The notes below the pieces were generated by a model. That model saw nothing but the letters and a program-made list of their open reading frames with translations, made no database searches and was not told the DNA's origin. Shown here in pieces: positions 1-5,257 of a stretch of 6,853 nucleotides of DNA (positions are counted from its first letter, which is position 1; each line of letters starts with the position of its first letter). The position numbers and the translations under genes were made by a program. The stretch spans positions 1 through 6,853 of the forward strand of contig DPYI01000010.1 in assembly GCA_003545435.1 (NCBI GenBank). Direction: 5' to 3'. Origin of the DNA: Patescibacteria group bacterium (GTDB lineage Bacteria; Patescibacteriota; Microgenomatia; UBA10105; UBA927).

Positions 1-106
1 CTCCTGGTTGTAATTCTTGTTGTGAAGCGCTCTCCGCGATAGAGCGCGATAAATATGATGCGCCGAAAAACTTCCGCGGCAGCGACTTGAAGAGGACGGC
101 GTCCAT
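1..106 (-). CDS. Start of an unrecognised CDS, cut by the window edge
   Basis: An ATG at 104-106 opens a frame that stays open for 35 codons to the window edge. It begins MDAVLFKSLPRKFF and is then polar (Ser, Gln and Glu rich). The start lies only 2 nt after the TAG stop of the 441-aa gene. A weak SD-like GTGGGG sits about 6-8 nt upstream, inside the end of that gene, so translation is probably coupled to it. The visible part has no signal peptide or membrane segment. I do not recognise the family from so short a piece. Same-strand position and near-overlap make it the last visible gene of the membrane-protein operon. It could be a chance frame, but the spacing argues for a real gene. Confidence 0.62.
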   Translation of the reverse strand, partial: MDAVLFKSLPRKFFGASYLSRSIAESASQQELQPG

Positions 107-108
107 GG

Positions 109-1434
109 CTACCCCACTAAAGGTGTAGCGAAAGCTAAACCAAGAAGAAGACCCAGAACGATAGCAAGTGATATACCTTCGTCCCAATCTTCATGGTCTA
201 CTACCATGACACCTACAATCCCCCCAAGCAATAGTATTAATCCCCAACGAGGGTCGAAGCCTTTGGAGATTGCAAATACAAGGACACCCCCTATGACTCC
301 GAGGACAACGCCTAAAAATGAACGTGGTTTGACTGGATCAAGTGCCACGATCAAATCTATCAGCCACAATATCATAGCTAGTACAAGCAACAGATAGATC
401 GTGATACTGAATTTTGCCAACTCCGTCTGATTATTACTTATCAGGCGGAAAACCCCGTCCAAGTTATACATTGCTGATCCGTCGGGAAACCCTATTACTC
501 CCCCGAGAGCGCCACGGGTCTTGTCGGCTGTTACGAGGTATAGTGTTGACACAGCAGCCAACCCGAAGGCTGGATAACTGGGGTCGCGCGTGGCGAAAAA
601 TGCAATCGTCCATAACGCGCAGGCAATCAACATTGCCACAGAACTTTCGCCGGTCGGAGTTAATGCCCGAATAACTTGAGAATCCGACCACCAAACATAT
701 ATTACCCCCAGAACTGTAGCAACGAGGGATACCCAAACTACCCAATTTTCCACCCTATGTCTTTCTTTACCCCTGTGTTGGATTTTCTGAAACGTGTCAG
801 CCACTAAAGCCAGAACCAGCATGGCGCCCATCCCGATAGTCATCCACTGGGAAGGAGACTTCCAAGGTGCTGATCCGGGATCGACTGCTTCCTCGGGAGA
901 AGGCATTTTGGGGGGTGCCAACGGCGTGGGTTCAGGGGGAACATCGGTGGATCGTAGATCGCCGCCACCTGCAACTGGCTCTGTAGCAACTGCACCTCCG
1001 CTGAAAACCTTACCCCCCATCCTGACGGCGAAATAGCCAAGTCCGACGAGAGCGAGTGCAAACACCGAGATAAGAACAATTCCCACCCAGTTGGTCTTCT
1101 TCATCTTTTGTACCCCAACGCCCCCAGGCGATCCTGTACCTCGTCGCGACGAAGGCAAAGGCGGGTGACCGGCAGGCTGGGACACAGGTTGGACATTGGG
1201 ATCCCTCGTCATTTCAATTTTTGCCCCCTCATTAGGATTCGCCGGGATGGTCACAGTCCCTTTCTGCTGTAGATACCCAGCCTTCCGAACTGATAGTATG
1301 ATAGAATCCCCCTCTTTTCCAGCGTTGGGAATAGCTACCTGACCTAAAGTGTCGGTAGCATATCCGTTAACAACCGCGCCAACGAGTTGTTGGCCAGTTG
1401 CTTTGTCTACAACGAGAACTCTTAAATCGGCCAT
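109..1434 (-). CDS. Polytopic membrane protein with N-terminal carboxypeptidase-regulatory-like domain
   Basis: The protein has 441 aa. Residues 1-75 form a small beta-sandwich of the carboxypeptidase regulatory-like type: VVDKATGQQLVGAVV, then a TDTLGQV turn and a VRKAGY strand. A Pro/Ser/Gly-rich linker follows (about 78-108). TM1 is near 116-136 behind KMKK, then a second Pro-rich linker (150-195). Further TM segments lie near 197-214, 230-249, 265-281, 288-303, 344-364, 373-390, 397-412 and 420-437. There is no signal peptide. The positive-inside rule (KMKK; KIQHRGKERHR after TM2) puts the N-terminal domain in the cytoplasm, which is unusual for this fold. The start is fixed by AAAGGAG 6 nt before the ATG. 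No catalytic motif is visible, so the function is unknown; a scaffold or channel part of an envelope complex is a guess. Confidence 0.88.
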   Translation of the reverse strand: MADLRVLVVDKATGQQLVGAVVNGYATDTLGQVAIPNAGKEGDSIILSVRKAGYLQQKGTVTIPANPNEGAKIEMTRDPNVQPVSQPAGHPPLPSSRRGTGSPGGVGVQKMKKTNWVGIVLISVFALALVGLGYFAVRMGGKVFSGGAVATEPVAGGGDLRSTDVPPEPTPLAPPKMPSPEEAVDPGSAPWKSPSQWMTIGMGAMLVLALVADTFQKIQHRGKERHRVENWVVWVSLVATVLGVIYVWWSDSQVIRALTPTGESSVAMLIACALWTIAFFATRDPSYPAFGLAAVSTLYLVTADKTRGALGGVIGFPDGSAMYNLDGVFRLISNNQTELAKFSITIYLLLVLAMILWLIDLIVALDPVKPRSFLGVVLGVIGGVLVFAISKGFDPRWGLILLLGGIVGVMVVDHEDWDEGISLAIVLGLLLGLAFATPLVG

Positions 1435-1470
1435 CGAATTCTCCTTTCTCTAAAGGCCGAAAACGATTTT

Positions 1471-1546
1471 GTCATCGCGAGGAGCTTATTTAAAACCGAC
1501 GAAGCGATCTTTATAATAGAGATTGCTTCGCTATGCTCGCAATGAC
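1471..1546. repeat. Imperfect palindromic REP/MITE-like repeat
   Basis: The left end GTCATCGCGAG is the near reverse complement of the right end CTCGCAATGAC. Inside, CGAAGCGATCT on the left pairs with AGATTGCTTCG on the right. The left arm carries extra bases (a T/A-rich stretch at about 1485-1497), so the structure is asymmetric. The GTCATTGCGAGGAGC...GCAATCTC style is, from memory, a widespread dispersed intergenic repeat in many bacterial genomes and metagenome bins. It contains no gene. On the minus strand it ends about 36 nt upstream of the 441-aa gene, in its 5' leader. Confidence 0.8.
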
Positions 1547-1865
1547 AATTGCGAAAACATGTTCAATGGTCTCAAGCACCGGAATGGCACTTGATCACCC
1601 GGATGAATGTCCGGAGTTTCCCCCTTGGAGCGACACGTTCTTACTCGAAACCGGTTTGTCGAATTTGCATACCTTTTGACAAGCATACACCCGATTCTGG
1701 ATGAGGTTACCACAAGTGCCTCACGCGGCCTTATATTTTTCGACGCCGTGCACGCGTCATTCTATTCATCCCCATACCCATACGGCTCCTAAACTTAGGA
1801 TGAGTCCGCAGTTTTACCCACGTCTCCCGTATGACCAGACGACATCTCTGCGTCTGATTAGGGAC

Positions 1866-1888
1866 ATCCCGATGTCAAAAATCGGGAT
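1866..1888. terminator. Stem-loop just past the 138-aa gene, possible terminator
   Basis: ATCCCGAT (1866-1873) and ATCGGGAT (1881-1888) form a perfect 8-bp stem with a 7-nt loop, 32 nt beyond the TGA stop of the 138-aa gene. The T-rich side (TTTATTTTGGTTTTTT) follows the stem on the plus strand. On the minus strand, where the genes are, no U-run follows. It would therefore be a good terminator only for plus-strand transcription, where I see no gene. For the minus operon it may instead protect the 3' end or reduce read-through. Confidence 0.35.
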
Positions 1889-1919
1889 TTATTTTGGTTT
1901 TTTCTGATCATATGATTGA

Positions 1920-2336
1920 TCAATTCTCGTCTTCGTATTGACGAGAACGGAGAAAAAACCAAACAATGAAACCCAAGATCACGAAAATAAAGGTGATCCC
2001 GACTAAACAAGGGGCAAATTCCATCAAAGTCTTGATGGCAATTCCCCATCGGGCTCCCTGCAACCACGTGAACGCCTCTTCTTTCAAAGCTGCGCCTGCG
2101 TTGGTATCGCGAACTTGGGCTTGGAGAAGCTGTAGCTCGACCTGCTGCTTTTGCTCAGCCAATTTTTCGAGGGTTTGCTGATGTGAAAGATCAGCAAAAC
2201 CAAAGTATGCAGCAGCAAAAAATCCACCGGCGATAAGAAGCAGCACAATAGCTACTCCACCGGCCTTCTTTGAAGCCGCAAAAAAGGCTAAGCAGAACAC
2301 AAGCAGGCCGGACACTGCCAGCAGCATCGCTTCCAT
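1920..2336 (-). CDS. Small membrane protein: TM hairpin, coiled coil, C-terminal TM
   Basis: The start is set at the ATG at 2334-2336 (MEAMLLAVSG), giving 138 aa. GGAGG sits 5 nt upstream, inside the end of the 46-aa gene, and the preceding stop is only 1 nt away; the longer frame from 2384 has no such site. Visible parts are TM1 (about 3-21), TM2 (27-47), a Gln/Leu/Glu-rich coiled coil (51-77) and a strong TM3 (108-129), ending in a charged tail RSRQYEDEN. There is no signal peptidase site, enzyme motif or metal-binding cluster. The coiled coil between membrane anchors suggests an oligomeric or bridging part of a membrane assembly. Translation is probably coupled to the 46-aa gene. I do not recognise the family. 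Confidence 0.85.
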   Translation of the reverse strand: MEAMLLAVSGLLVFCLAFFAASKKAGGVAIVLLLIAGGFFAAAYFGFADLSHQQTLEKLAEQKQQVELQLLQAQVRDTNAGAALKEEAFTWLQGARWGIAIKTLMEFAPCLVGITFIFVILGFIVWFFLRSRQYEDEN

Positions 2337-2337
2337 C

Positions 2338-2478
2338 TCACCCTCCAATCCAGAAAGGTGGAATGTCGATGGTGCCGCCGACATACAGAACTAGCCAGAT
2401 AAAAAAGATTAATCCAACCAGTCCTACTATCCGTTTGAGCCGCTCCCCCCATTTAAAGGGAAAAACCTTCTCTTTTAT
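2338..2478 (-). CDS. 46-aa single-TM small protein with apparent AUA start
   Basis: This gene is too short for usual gene callers. Behind the SD AAGGAGGTG comes TAAG and then the codons ATA AAA GAG AAG, giving (M)KEKVFPFKWGERLKR, a basic N-terminus. A TM segment follows at about 17-35 (IVGLVGLIFFIWLVLYV), then TIDIPPFWIGG and TGA. No ATG, GTG or TTG occurs in this frame near the SD. ATA lies 6 nt after AGGAGG, the ideal position. The stop is 1 nt before the ATG of the 138-aa gene, whose SD is inside this gene. The cationic-amphipathic-then-TM pattern is that of a real small membrane subunit. Alternatives are a start codon lost by an ATG-to-ATA change, or a sequencing error at 2476. The function is unknown. 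Confidence 0.7.
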   Translation of the reverse strand: MKEKVFPFKWGERLKRIVGLVGLIFFIWLVLYVGGTIDIPPFWIGG

Positions 2479-2482
2479 CTTA

Positions 2483-2491
2483 CACCTCCTT
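2483..2491 (-). promoter_or_regulatory. Near-consensus Shine-Dalgarno of the 46-aa gene
   Basis: AAGGAGGTG, the best SD in the window, overlaps the TAA stop of the 158-aa gene. From its AGGAGG core, 6 nt lead to ATA. It proves that something is meant to be translated here, even though the annotated genes leave the stretch empty. Confidence 0.8.
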
Positions 2492-2966
2492 AACGCGGTT
2501 GAACGCTCCGCGTTTGAATTGACAGCAGTTTCTCTCCGGCCACCGCAAACGTGCCCATGATAAGCACACGGAGTAACCAGACGAAGACTGCAATGGCGAC
2601 TGGTACGACACGAACCAGCGTTTCTTGATCGATTATGGTATTACCAAGGGTCTGATTTTCCAGCATGGCTAACGATATGCCCCACCAGATAACTCCGGCA
2701 TGCATTGTTGCAAGCAGTAACCACGCCCCAAAGATATACCAAACCGCTTCGGGTTTGATGTTCGATGGAATGAACATATATGCAACAATGACAAAGTCAA
2801 TGCTGCAAAAAATGATGGCCAGGATGGTTGCCCCCTGAATTCCGGCGATGTGTAGGTTGAGATCGAACAATGCATACTCCGTGACGCTGTAGTTAAAAAT
2901 TTCTAAGGCTGCCAGCGATACAATGAGTATGACTCCAAAAATAAACCCCTTGTATCTCGATTCCAT
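2490..2966 (-). CDS. Four-TM membrane protein, first gene of the operon
   Basis: The start is set at the ATG at 2964-2966 (MESRYKGFIFG), giving 158 aa. AAAGGAG lies 8 nt upstream, while the in-frame extension to 3092 runs through a structured non-coding leader. TM segments lie near 7-25, 45-66, 76-102 and 119-143. Aromatic and polar residues sit within or next to them: EIFNYS after TM1, FCSIDF in TM2, WYIFGAWLLLATM and VIWWG in TM3. From memory, unverified, four-TM proteins with a similar EIFNYS / WY-FGAW-LATM / WWG pattern occur in Chloroflexota and CPR accessory regions. Its role is unknown. It ends exactly where the SD of the 46-aa gene begins. Being first, it sits behind the long hairpin-rich leader. 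Confidence 0.87.
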   Translation of the reverse strand: MESRYKGFIFGVILIVSLAALEIFNYSVTEYALFDLNLHIAGIQGATILAIIFCSIDFVIVAYMFIPSNIKPEAVWYIFGAWLLLATMHAGVIWWGISLAMLENQTLGNTIIDQETLVRVVPVAIAVFVWLLRVLIMGTFAVAGEKLLSIQTRSVQPR

Positions 2967-3002
2967 TCTCCAAGCTCCTTTCCTTTTAAACTCTTTGTCC
3001 GA

Positions 3003-3074
3003 AAGTCGGACCGCATTGAAAAATAACAATGTATTTCTGTAGTTCCATTGTTGCTTTAAAACGCGGCCCGACTT
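3003..3074 (-). repeat. 72-nt nested inverted repeat in the operon leader
   Basis: AAGTCGGACCGC (3003-3014) is the reverse complement of GCGGCCCGACTT (3063-3074) with one difference, which becomes a G-U pair in the minus-strand RNA. Nested inside are AACAATG (3025-3031) and CATTGTT (3046-3052) with a 14-nt loop. Both pairs are co-axial, so the minus-strand transcript would fold into one long rod. It lies 36 nt before the ATG of the 158-aa gene and 16-20 nt from its SD. It could be an RNA control element or a short mobile repeat. Confidence 0.7.
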
Positions 3075-3148
3075 GCCAGAAGTCTCGCCCATGCGCCGTT
3101 ATTTTATCTTTAATATTTTATTTACATATACAACCAGGATGTTAAGGT

Positions 3149-3190
3149 GCGCTCCTTCGCATACGAATGCTACGGTGCGCGAAGCGCCCC
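3149..3190 (-). repeat. Two alternative GCGC hairpins
   Basis: GGTGCGC occurs twice in direct orientation (3146-3152 and 3174-3180). The second copy can pair with GCGCCCC (3184-3190) around a GAA loop, with one mismatch. Its GCGC can instead pair with the GCGC at 3149-3152, enclosing CC/GG and a TTCG-CATA-CGAA stem (3156-3167). The two structures share bases and exclude each other, as in a switch or attenuator. This is inspection only, without a folding calculation. Confidence 0.4.
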
Positions 3191-3231
3191 GTCTATTCAA
3201 CAACGAAGAAGCACGAAAACATATCTCACCA

Positions 3232-3255
3232 GCCTGAAACGCTGATGTTTTAGGC
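3232..3255 (-). repeat. 9-bp stem-loop in the leader
   Basis: GCCTGAAAC (3232-3240) and GTTTTAGGC (3247-3255) enclose the loop GCTGAT. Eight Watson-Crick pairs are visible. The ninth position is a G-T pair in the plus-strand reading and an A-C mismatch in the minus-strand RNA. Confidence 0.4.
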
Positions 3256-3266
3256 GGTAAGACAAC

Positions 3267-3291
3267 ACGAACCCCCACAGAAGGGGTTCGT
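3267..3291. terminator. Perfect 9-bp GC-rich stem-loop, possible terminator or attenuator
   Basis: ACGAACCCC (3267-3275) and GGGGTTCGT (3283-3291) form a perfect 9-bp stem with a 7-nt loop. On the minus strand GTTGTCTT follows, only moderately U-rich. On the plus strand TTATATA follows. It lies about 190 nt past the stop of the 313-aa gene and about 120 nt after the putative promoter at 3408-3436. It could end transcripts of the upstream genes, or attenuate the membrane operon. Confidence 0.45.
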
Positions 3292-3296
3292 TATAT

Positions 3297-3329
3297 ACCA
3301 TCCGATAAAAATGATTTTATCCGTATGGT
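3297..3329. repeat. 14/15-nt inverted repeat
   Basis: ACCATCCGATAAAA (3297-3310) faces TTTTATCCGTATGGT (3315-3329) across a 4-nt ATGA gap. The arms match except for one bulged base and one changed position near the middle. The right arm runs into the short palindrome ATGGT-C-ACCAT (about 3325-3335). The near-symmetric arms fit either an RNA hairpin or a binding site for a dimeric regulator; it lies within the transcript of the putative promoter at 3408-3436. Confidence 0.5.
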
Positions 3330-3407
3330 CACCATAGAACTAAAGGCAGGATGAATAAGGCAAGAAAAATCCGGCAGGAAGAAATAATACTAATAGAAAA
3401 TAATCCT

Positions 3408-3436
3408 ATAATATTTAAGACGAAAAGTCAAGTCAA
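3408..3436 (-). promoter_or_regulatory. Putative sigma-70-type promoter of the membrane operon
   Basis: On the minus strand TTGACT (3431-3436) and TATTAT (3408-3413) are separated by 17 nt. A second TTGACT overlaps the first (TTGACTTGACT). The expected start near 3400 gives a leader of about 430 nt before the 158-aa gene. No other convincing promoter lies closer to that gene; a TTGTAT near 3130 has no well-spaced -10. Confidence 0.55.
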
Positions 3437-3484
3437 ATGAGTAAGAAATAGCAGAAAACTGCAGAAACACAGGGTAAATAGCCT

Positions 3485-4426
3485 TTAATACTCTACAACC
3501 GTTCCATCGCCAAAATCAATCCCAGTCAACTCGCCGTTTAAATACGTTCTTATACCTCCGACCTCATGCGCATAGAGCAAATCTGCCTCGCGTCCATCAT
3601 GCCTCTCTCCTCTTCGATCATAACAATCCAGATGATCTTGTGCGGTTAATCCGTCTCTCATGTCTGCCCGTACGTCAATCACCGTTGCAGATACCCTGCC
3701 AATCGCTTCTCCTATGCCCCCTCCTGTTCGTCCCCCTGCAAAACCCCGTGCATGTCCCTCGTCATAAGCCGGTGCGTGCATGGCAGCAGCGACACTTCCA
3801 AAAACCTCATTTCCGTGATATGGCGTATCGTCAAATACACCTCCTCGTTGTTCTACCGCCCTCCGTATTTTTCCGTCCTGCTCTTCTCTCCAGTCATCAA
3901 TCCTCTCTGCGTTTTTTGTTGAAGCCCGCTCCCCGCTGGTCATGGGCACATGGGGATTTCCAATAAACCTTGTTGATAGTGAATCGCCGAAAAGTGCAGT
4001 TTTGACATCTTGCAATAAAGTAGCAAAAATGCCTTCCGGCTTTTGGTTGAATGCGTGTTGGGTTGCTAATTGGGTAACTTGGTCCCGAGTGTATCCAACG
4101 TGCGCTGATACATAACCCTCGTCTGTCGGAGAATGTCCTACTATGTGCATCTTAGTGACAATTGTGTGCGGTGTGGGGCGTAATTCTTCAAATGCGACCC
4201 TTGCCCGTGCACCGCCGCCGGTTACAACGCGCACTGCGGTTTCCTGAACTGTATGATGCTCTACTGATTGATGAACCAATTGACGTGCTGCATTCCACGC
4301 TTCCTCATCACCATTCAACCGAACCGCTGTTTGAGGGGTCATCGTATAATCACCCCACTTAACATAACCAAGATTGTCTCCGGTATGGATGGTCAGTTGG
4401 TCTCCCTCTTTTCCTTTAGTTCCCAT
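3485..4426 (-). CDS. Soluble protein of unknown function, partner or continuation of the 245-aa gene
   Basis: The start is set at the ATG at 4424-4426 (MGTKGKEGDQ), 28 nt past the stop of the 245-aa gene, giving 313 aa. The frame stays open upstream to 4582, overlapping that gene in another frame. No SD precedes the ATG and no promoter is visible, so it depends on the upstream transcript. No signal peptide or TM segment is seen. Visible stretches are GDQLTIHTGDNLGYVKW (8-24), YTRDQ (112-116), a charged segment (about 166-193), a Gly-rich stretch GFAGGRTGGGIGEAIG (228-243), and a C-terminal YLNGELTGIDFGDG (295-308). The first, second and last resemble parts of the 245-aa protein. I recognise no family. 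It may be the C-terminal part of one frameshifted gene (4455-4582 junction) or a divergent paralogue. Confidence 0.78.
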   Translation of the reverse strand: MGTKGKEGDQLTIHTGDNLGYVKWGDYTMTPQTAVRLNGDEEAWNAARQLVHQSVEHHTVQETAVRVVTGGGARARVAFEELRPTPHTIVTKMHIVGHSPTDEGYVSAHVGYTRDQVTQLATQHAFNQKPEGIFATLLQDVKTALFGDSLSTRFIGNPHVPMTSGERASTKNAERIDDWREEQDGKIRRAVEQRGGVFDDTPYHGNEVFGSVAAAMHAPAYDEGHARGFAGGRTGGGIGEAIGRVSATVIDVRADMRDGLTAQDHLDCYDRRGERHDGREADLLYAHEVGGIRTYLNGELTGIDFGDGTVVEY

Positions 4427-4454
4427 ACTGTTTCGTAAATGAGCTTTAGAGACC

Positions 4455-5192
4455 TTAGTCCCATTTAAATGAAGCGCCGCCGATATGCCCCTCTCCGATG
4501 GAAATTCTCGCCTGCTCTCCCGCGCATGCACCCTGCCCGGTAACAGACATGCCTTGTAAGGAGCCGTCGGGATTATAGTCAACGCGCCCCGCGCCGTCAG
4601 GAGATGCGGAAATCGCAGCAGCTCTGTTCAGAACAGCGTACATGTGTGGGGTCCAGCTGGCTTCAACGTGGAGATTCGGGACCTTTGGCTCGCTTATATG
4701 TGTTTCCTTAATTTTTCTTTGCCCGCGTCTTCCTTCCTCCCTAATATGAGTTTCCGTTGTTGGCGGATGTTCTATGATTTGAGTATAAGCCTCAAGGAAC
4801 TGTTCTCTTGTGTAAACAACTGCATCGAGAAATTCTCCCATTTGTCTCTCAAATGTATGAGCAATTGCCTGTATTTTATTTTCCGAAATTACCATTTGCT
4901 GAGGCAAGTCTGCAGCGGCGCGTGCTAATATCCCTCCTCTTACAGTATTACCCCGTTCTCTCTCTTCTATAGCCCTGCCTTCTGATTCCAACCGGGCCTT
5001 CACGCCTTCTGCAATAGTGTTCTGCGCACTTTCAGCCATTTGAGTAACATAAGCGACTCGATCATCTTCCCCTAGGGTGTCTAAATATCTGGCTTGTGCT
5101 CGTCCAGCGCCAGAAGAAGGATCTGCGGGGATTATAGTTATGTCCAATTCTTTTGTATGCCGTCCGCCTGTACGAGCTTCCAAAAATTTCAT
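4455..5192 (-). CDS. Soluble protein of unknown function, 245 aa
   Basis: The start ATG (MKFLEARTGG) lies about 29 nt after the predicted transcription start of a strong promoter, and no SD precedes it. No signal peptide or TM segment is seen, so it is probably cytoplasmic. Residues about 55-135 are charged and mostly helical (KARLESEGRAIEERERG, then FERQMGEFLDAVVYTREQF). A basic stretch follows (150-162). The C-terminus is Gly-rich and probably beta: VDYNPDGSLQGMSVTGQG (204-221) and GEQARISIGEGHIGGASFKW (225-244). No catalytic motif is visible. The next gene shares YTR(E/D)Q, a GxLxG turn and a G(E/D)Q-x-x-I...KW motif. The predicted stop at 4455 may be genuine, or the reading frame may continue in the next ORF after a +1 shift. 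Confidence 0.83.
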   Translation of the reverse strand: MKFLEARTGGRHTKELDITIIPADPSSGAGRAQARYLDTLGEDDRVAYVTQMAESAQNTIAEGVKARLESEGRAIEERERGNTVRGGILARAAADLPQQMVISENKIQAIAHTFERQMGEFLDAVVYTREQFLEAYTQIIEHPPTTETHIREEGRRGQRKIKETHISEPKVPNLHVEASWTPHMYAVLNRAAAISASPDGAGRVDYNPDGSLQGMSVTGQGACAGEQARISIGEGHIGGASFKWD

Positions 5193-5227
5193 ATTCTAAA
5201 ATGAGGATGGCAGATGATAACAGGCGG

Positions 5228-5257
5228 ATTATAGCAATGAAAGAAAGAGTTTGTCAA
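5228..5257 (-). promoter_or_regulatory. Strong sigma-70 promoter of the 245-aa gene
   Basis: TTGACA (5252-5257) and TATAAT (5228-5233) are both perfect consensus on the minus strand, 18 nt apart, with TGC just before the -10 (extended -10). The start would fall near 5221, giving a 5' leader of about 29 nt without an SD. The TGA stop of the 216-aa gene lies inside the -35 box. Confidence 0.87.

Larger units (their letters stand above)
1435..1919. other. 485-nt gap inside the membrane operon; no gene seen
   Basis: No credible coding frame is visible on either strand. The short open frames here lack an SD, are rich in Arg and Cys, and look like chance. The stretch holds the palindromic repeat at 1471-1546, the hairpin at 1866-1888 just past the upstream gene, a 14-nt palindrome-like TCCTAA-AC-TTAGGA at 1787-1800, and CCGGA-N6-TCCGG at 1599-1614. 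On the minus strand TTGCGA-18-TATTAT inside the repeat could act as a weak promoter for the 441-aa gene. The gap is long compared with the 1-13 nt junctions elsewhere in the operon, which suggests an insertion or a decayed gene. Confidence 0.6.
3093..3484. other. 392-nt spacer and operon leader; no gene seen
   Basis: I see no supportable coding frame. The stretch holds a minus-strand promoter (3408-3436) and four further inverted repeats, listed separately. Together with the 72-nt rod at 3003-3074 they would form a leader of roughly 430 nt for the membrane operon. A 9-codon minus-strand frame (ATG at 3220-3222, stop at 3193-3195) with GGTGAG just upstream could be a leader peptide, but it is too short to support. 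No tRNA T-loop pattern, CRISPR repeat or recognised riboswitch was found. Confidence 0.6.

Noticed and set aside
206..1036. Plus-strand open frames opposite the 441-aa gene
   Set aside because: They lack SDs and are Pro/Thr/Arg/Ser-rich in the way antisense frames are. The minus-strand gene explains the region.
1531..1907. Short open frames on both strands in the 1435-1919 gap
   Set aside because: They have no SD, low-complexity or Arg/Cys-rich translations, and overlap each other on opposite strands.
2337..2384. N-terminal extension of the 138-aa gene
   Set aside because: It would overlap the 46-aa gene, and the ATG at 2336 has GGAGG at the right distance.
2967..3092. N-terminal extension of the 158-aa gene
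   Set aside because: It runs through the 72-nt nested palindrome, has no SD at its ATG, and a strong SD sits before the ATG at 2966.
3193..3222. 9-codon leader peptide on the minus strand
   Set aside because: It has an SD-like GGTGAG, but the length is within chance and there is no run of a regulatory amino acid.
3093..3484. tRNA or CRISPR array in the spacer
   Set aside because: There is no cloverleaf or acceptor end, and the repeats are inverted pairs, not regularly spaced direct repeats.
4463..4469. TTTAAAT as a -1 slippery heptamer at the 245/313-aa junction
   Set aside because: The incoming frame reads TTT AAA, the wrong phase for X-XXY-YYZ slipping, and the shift needed is +1, not -1.
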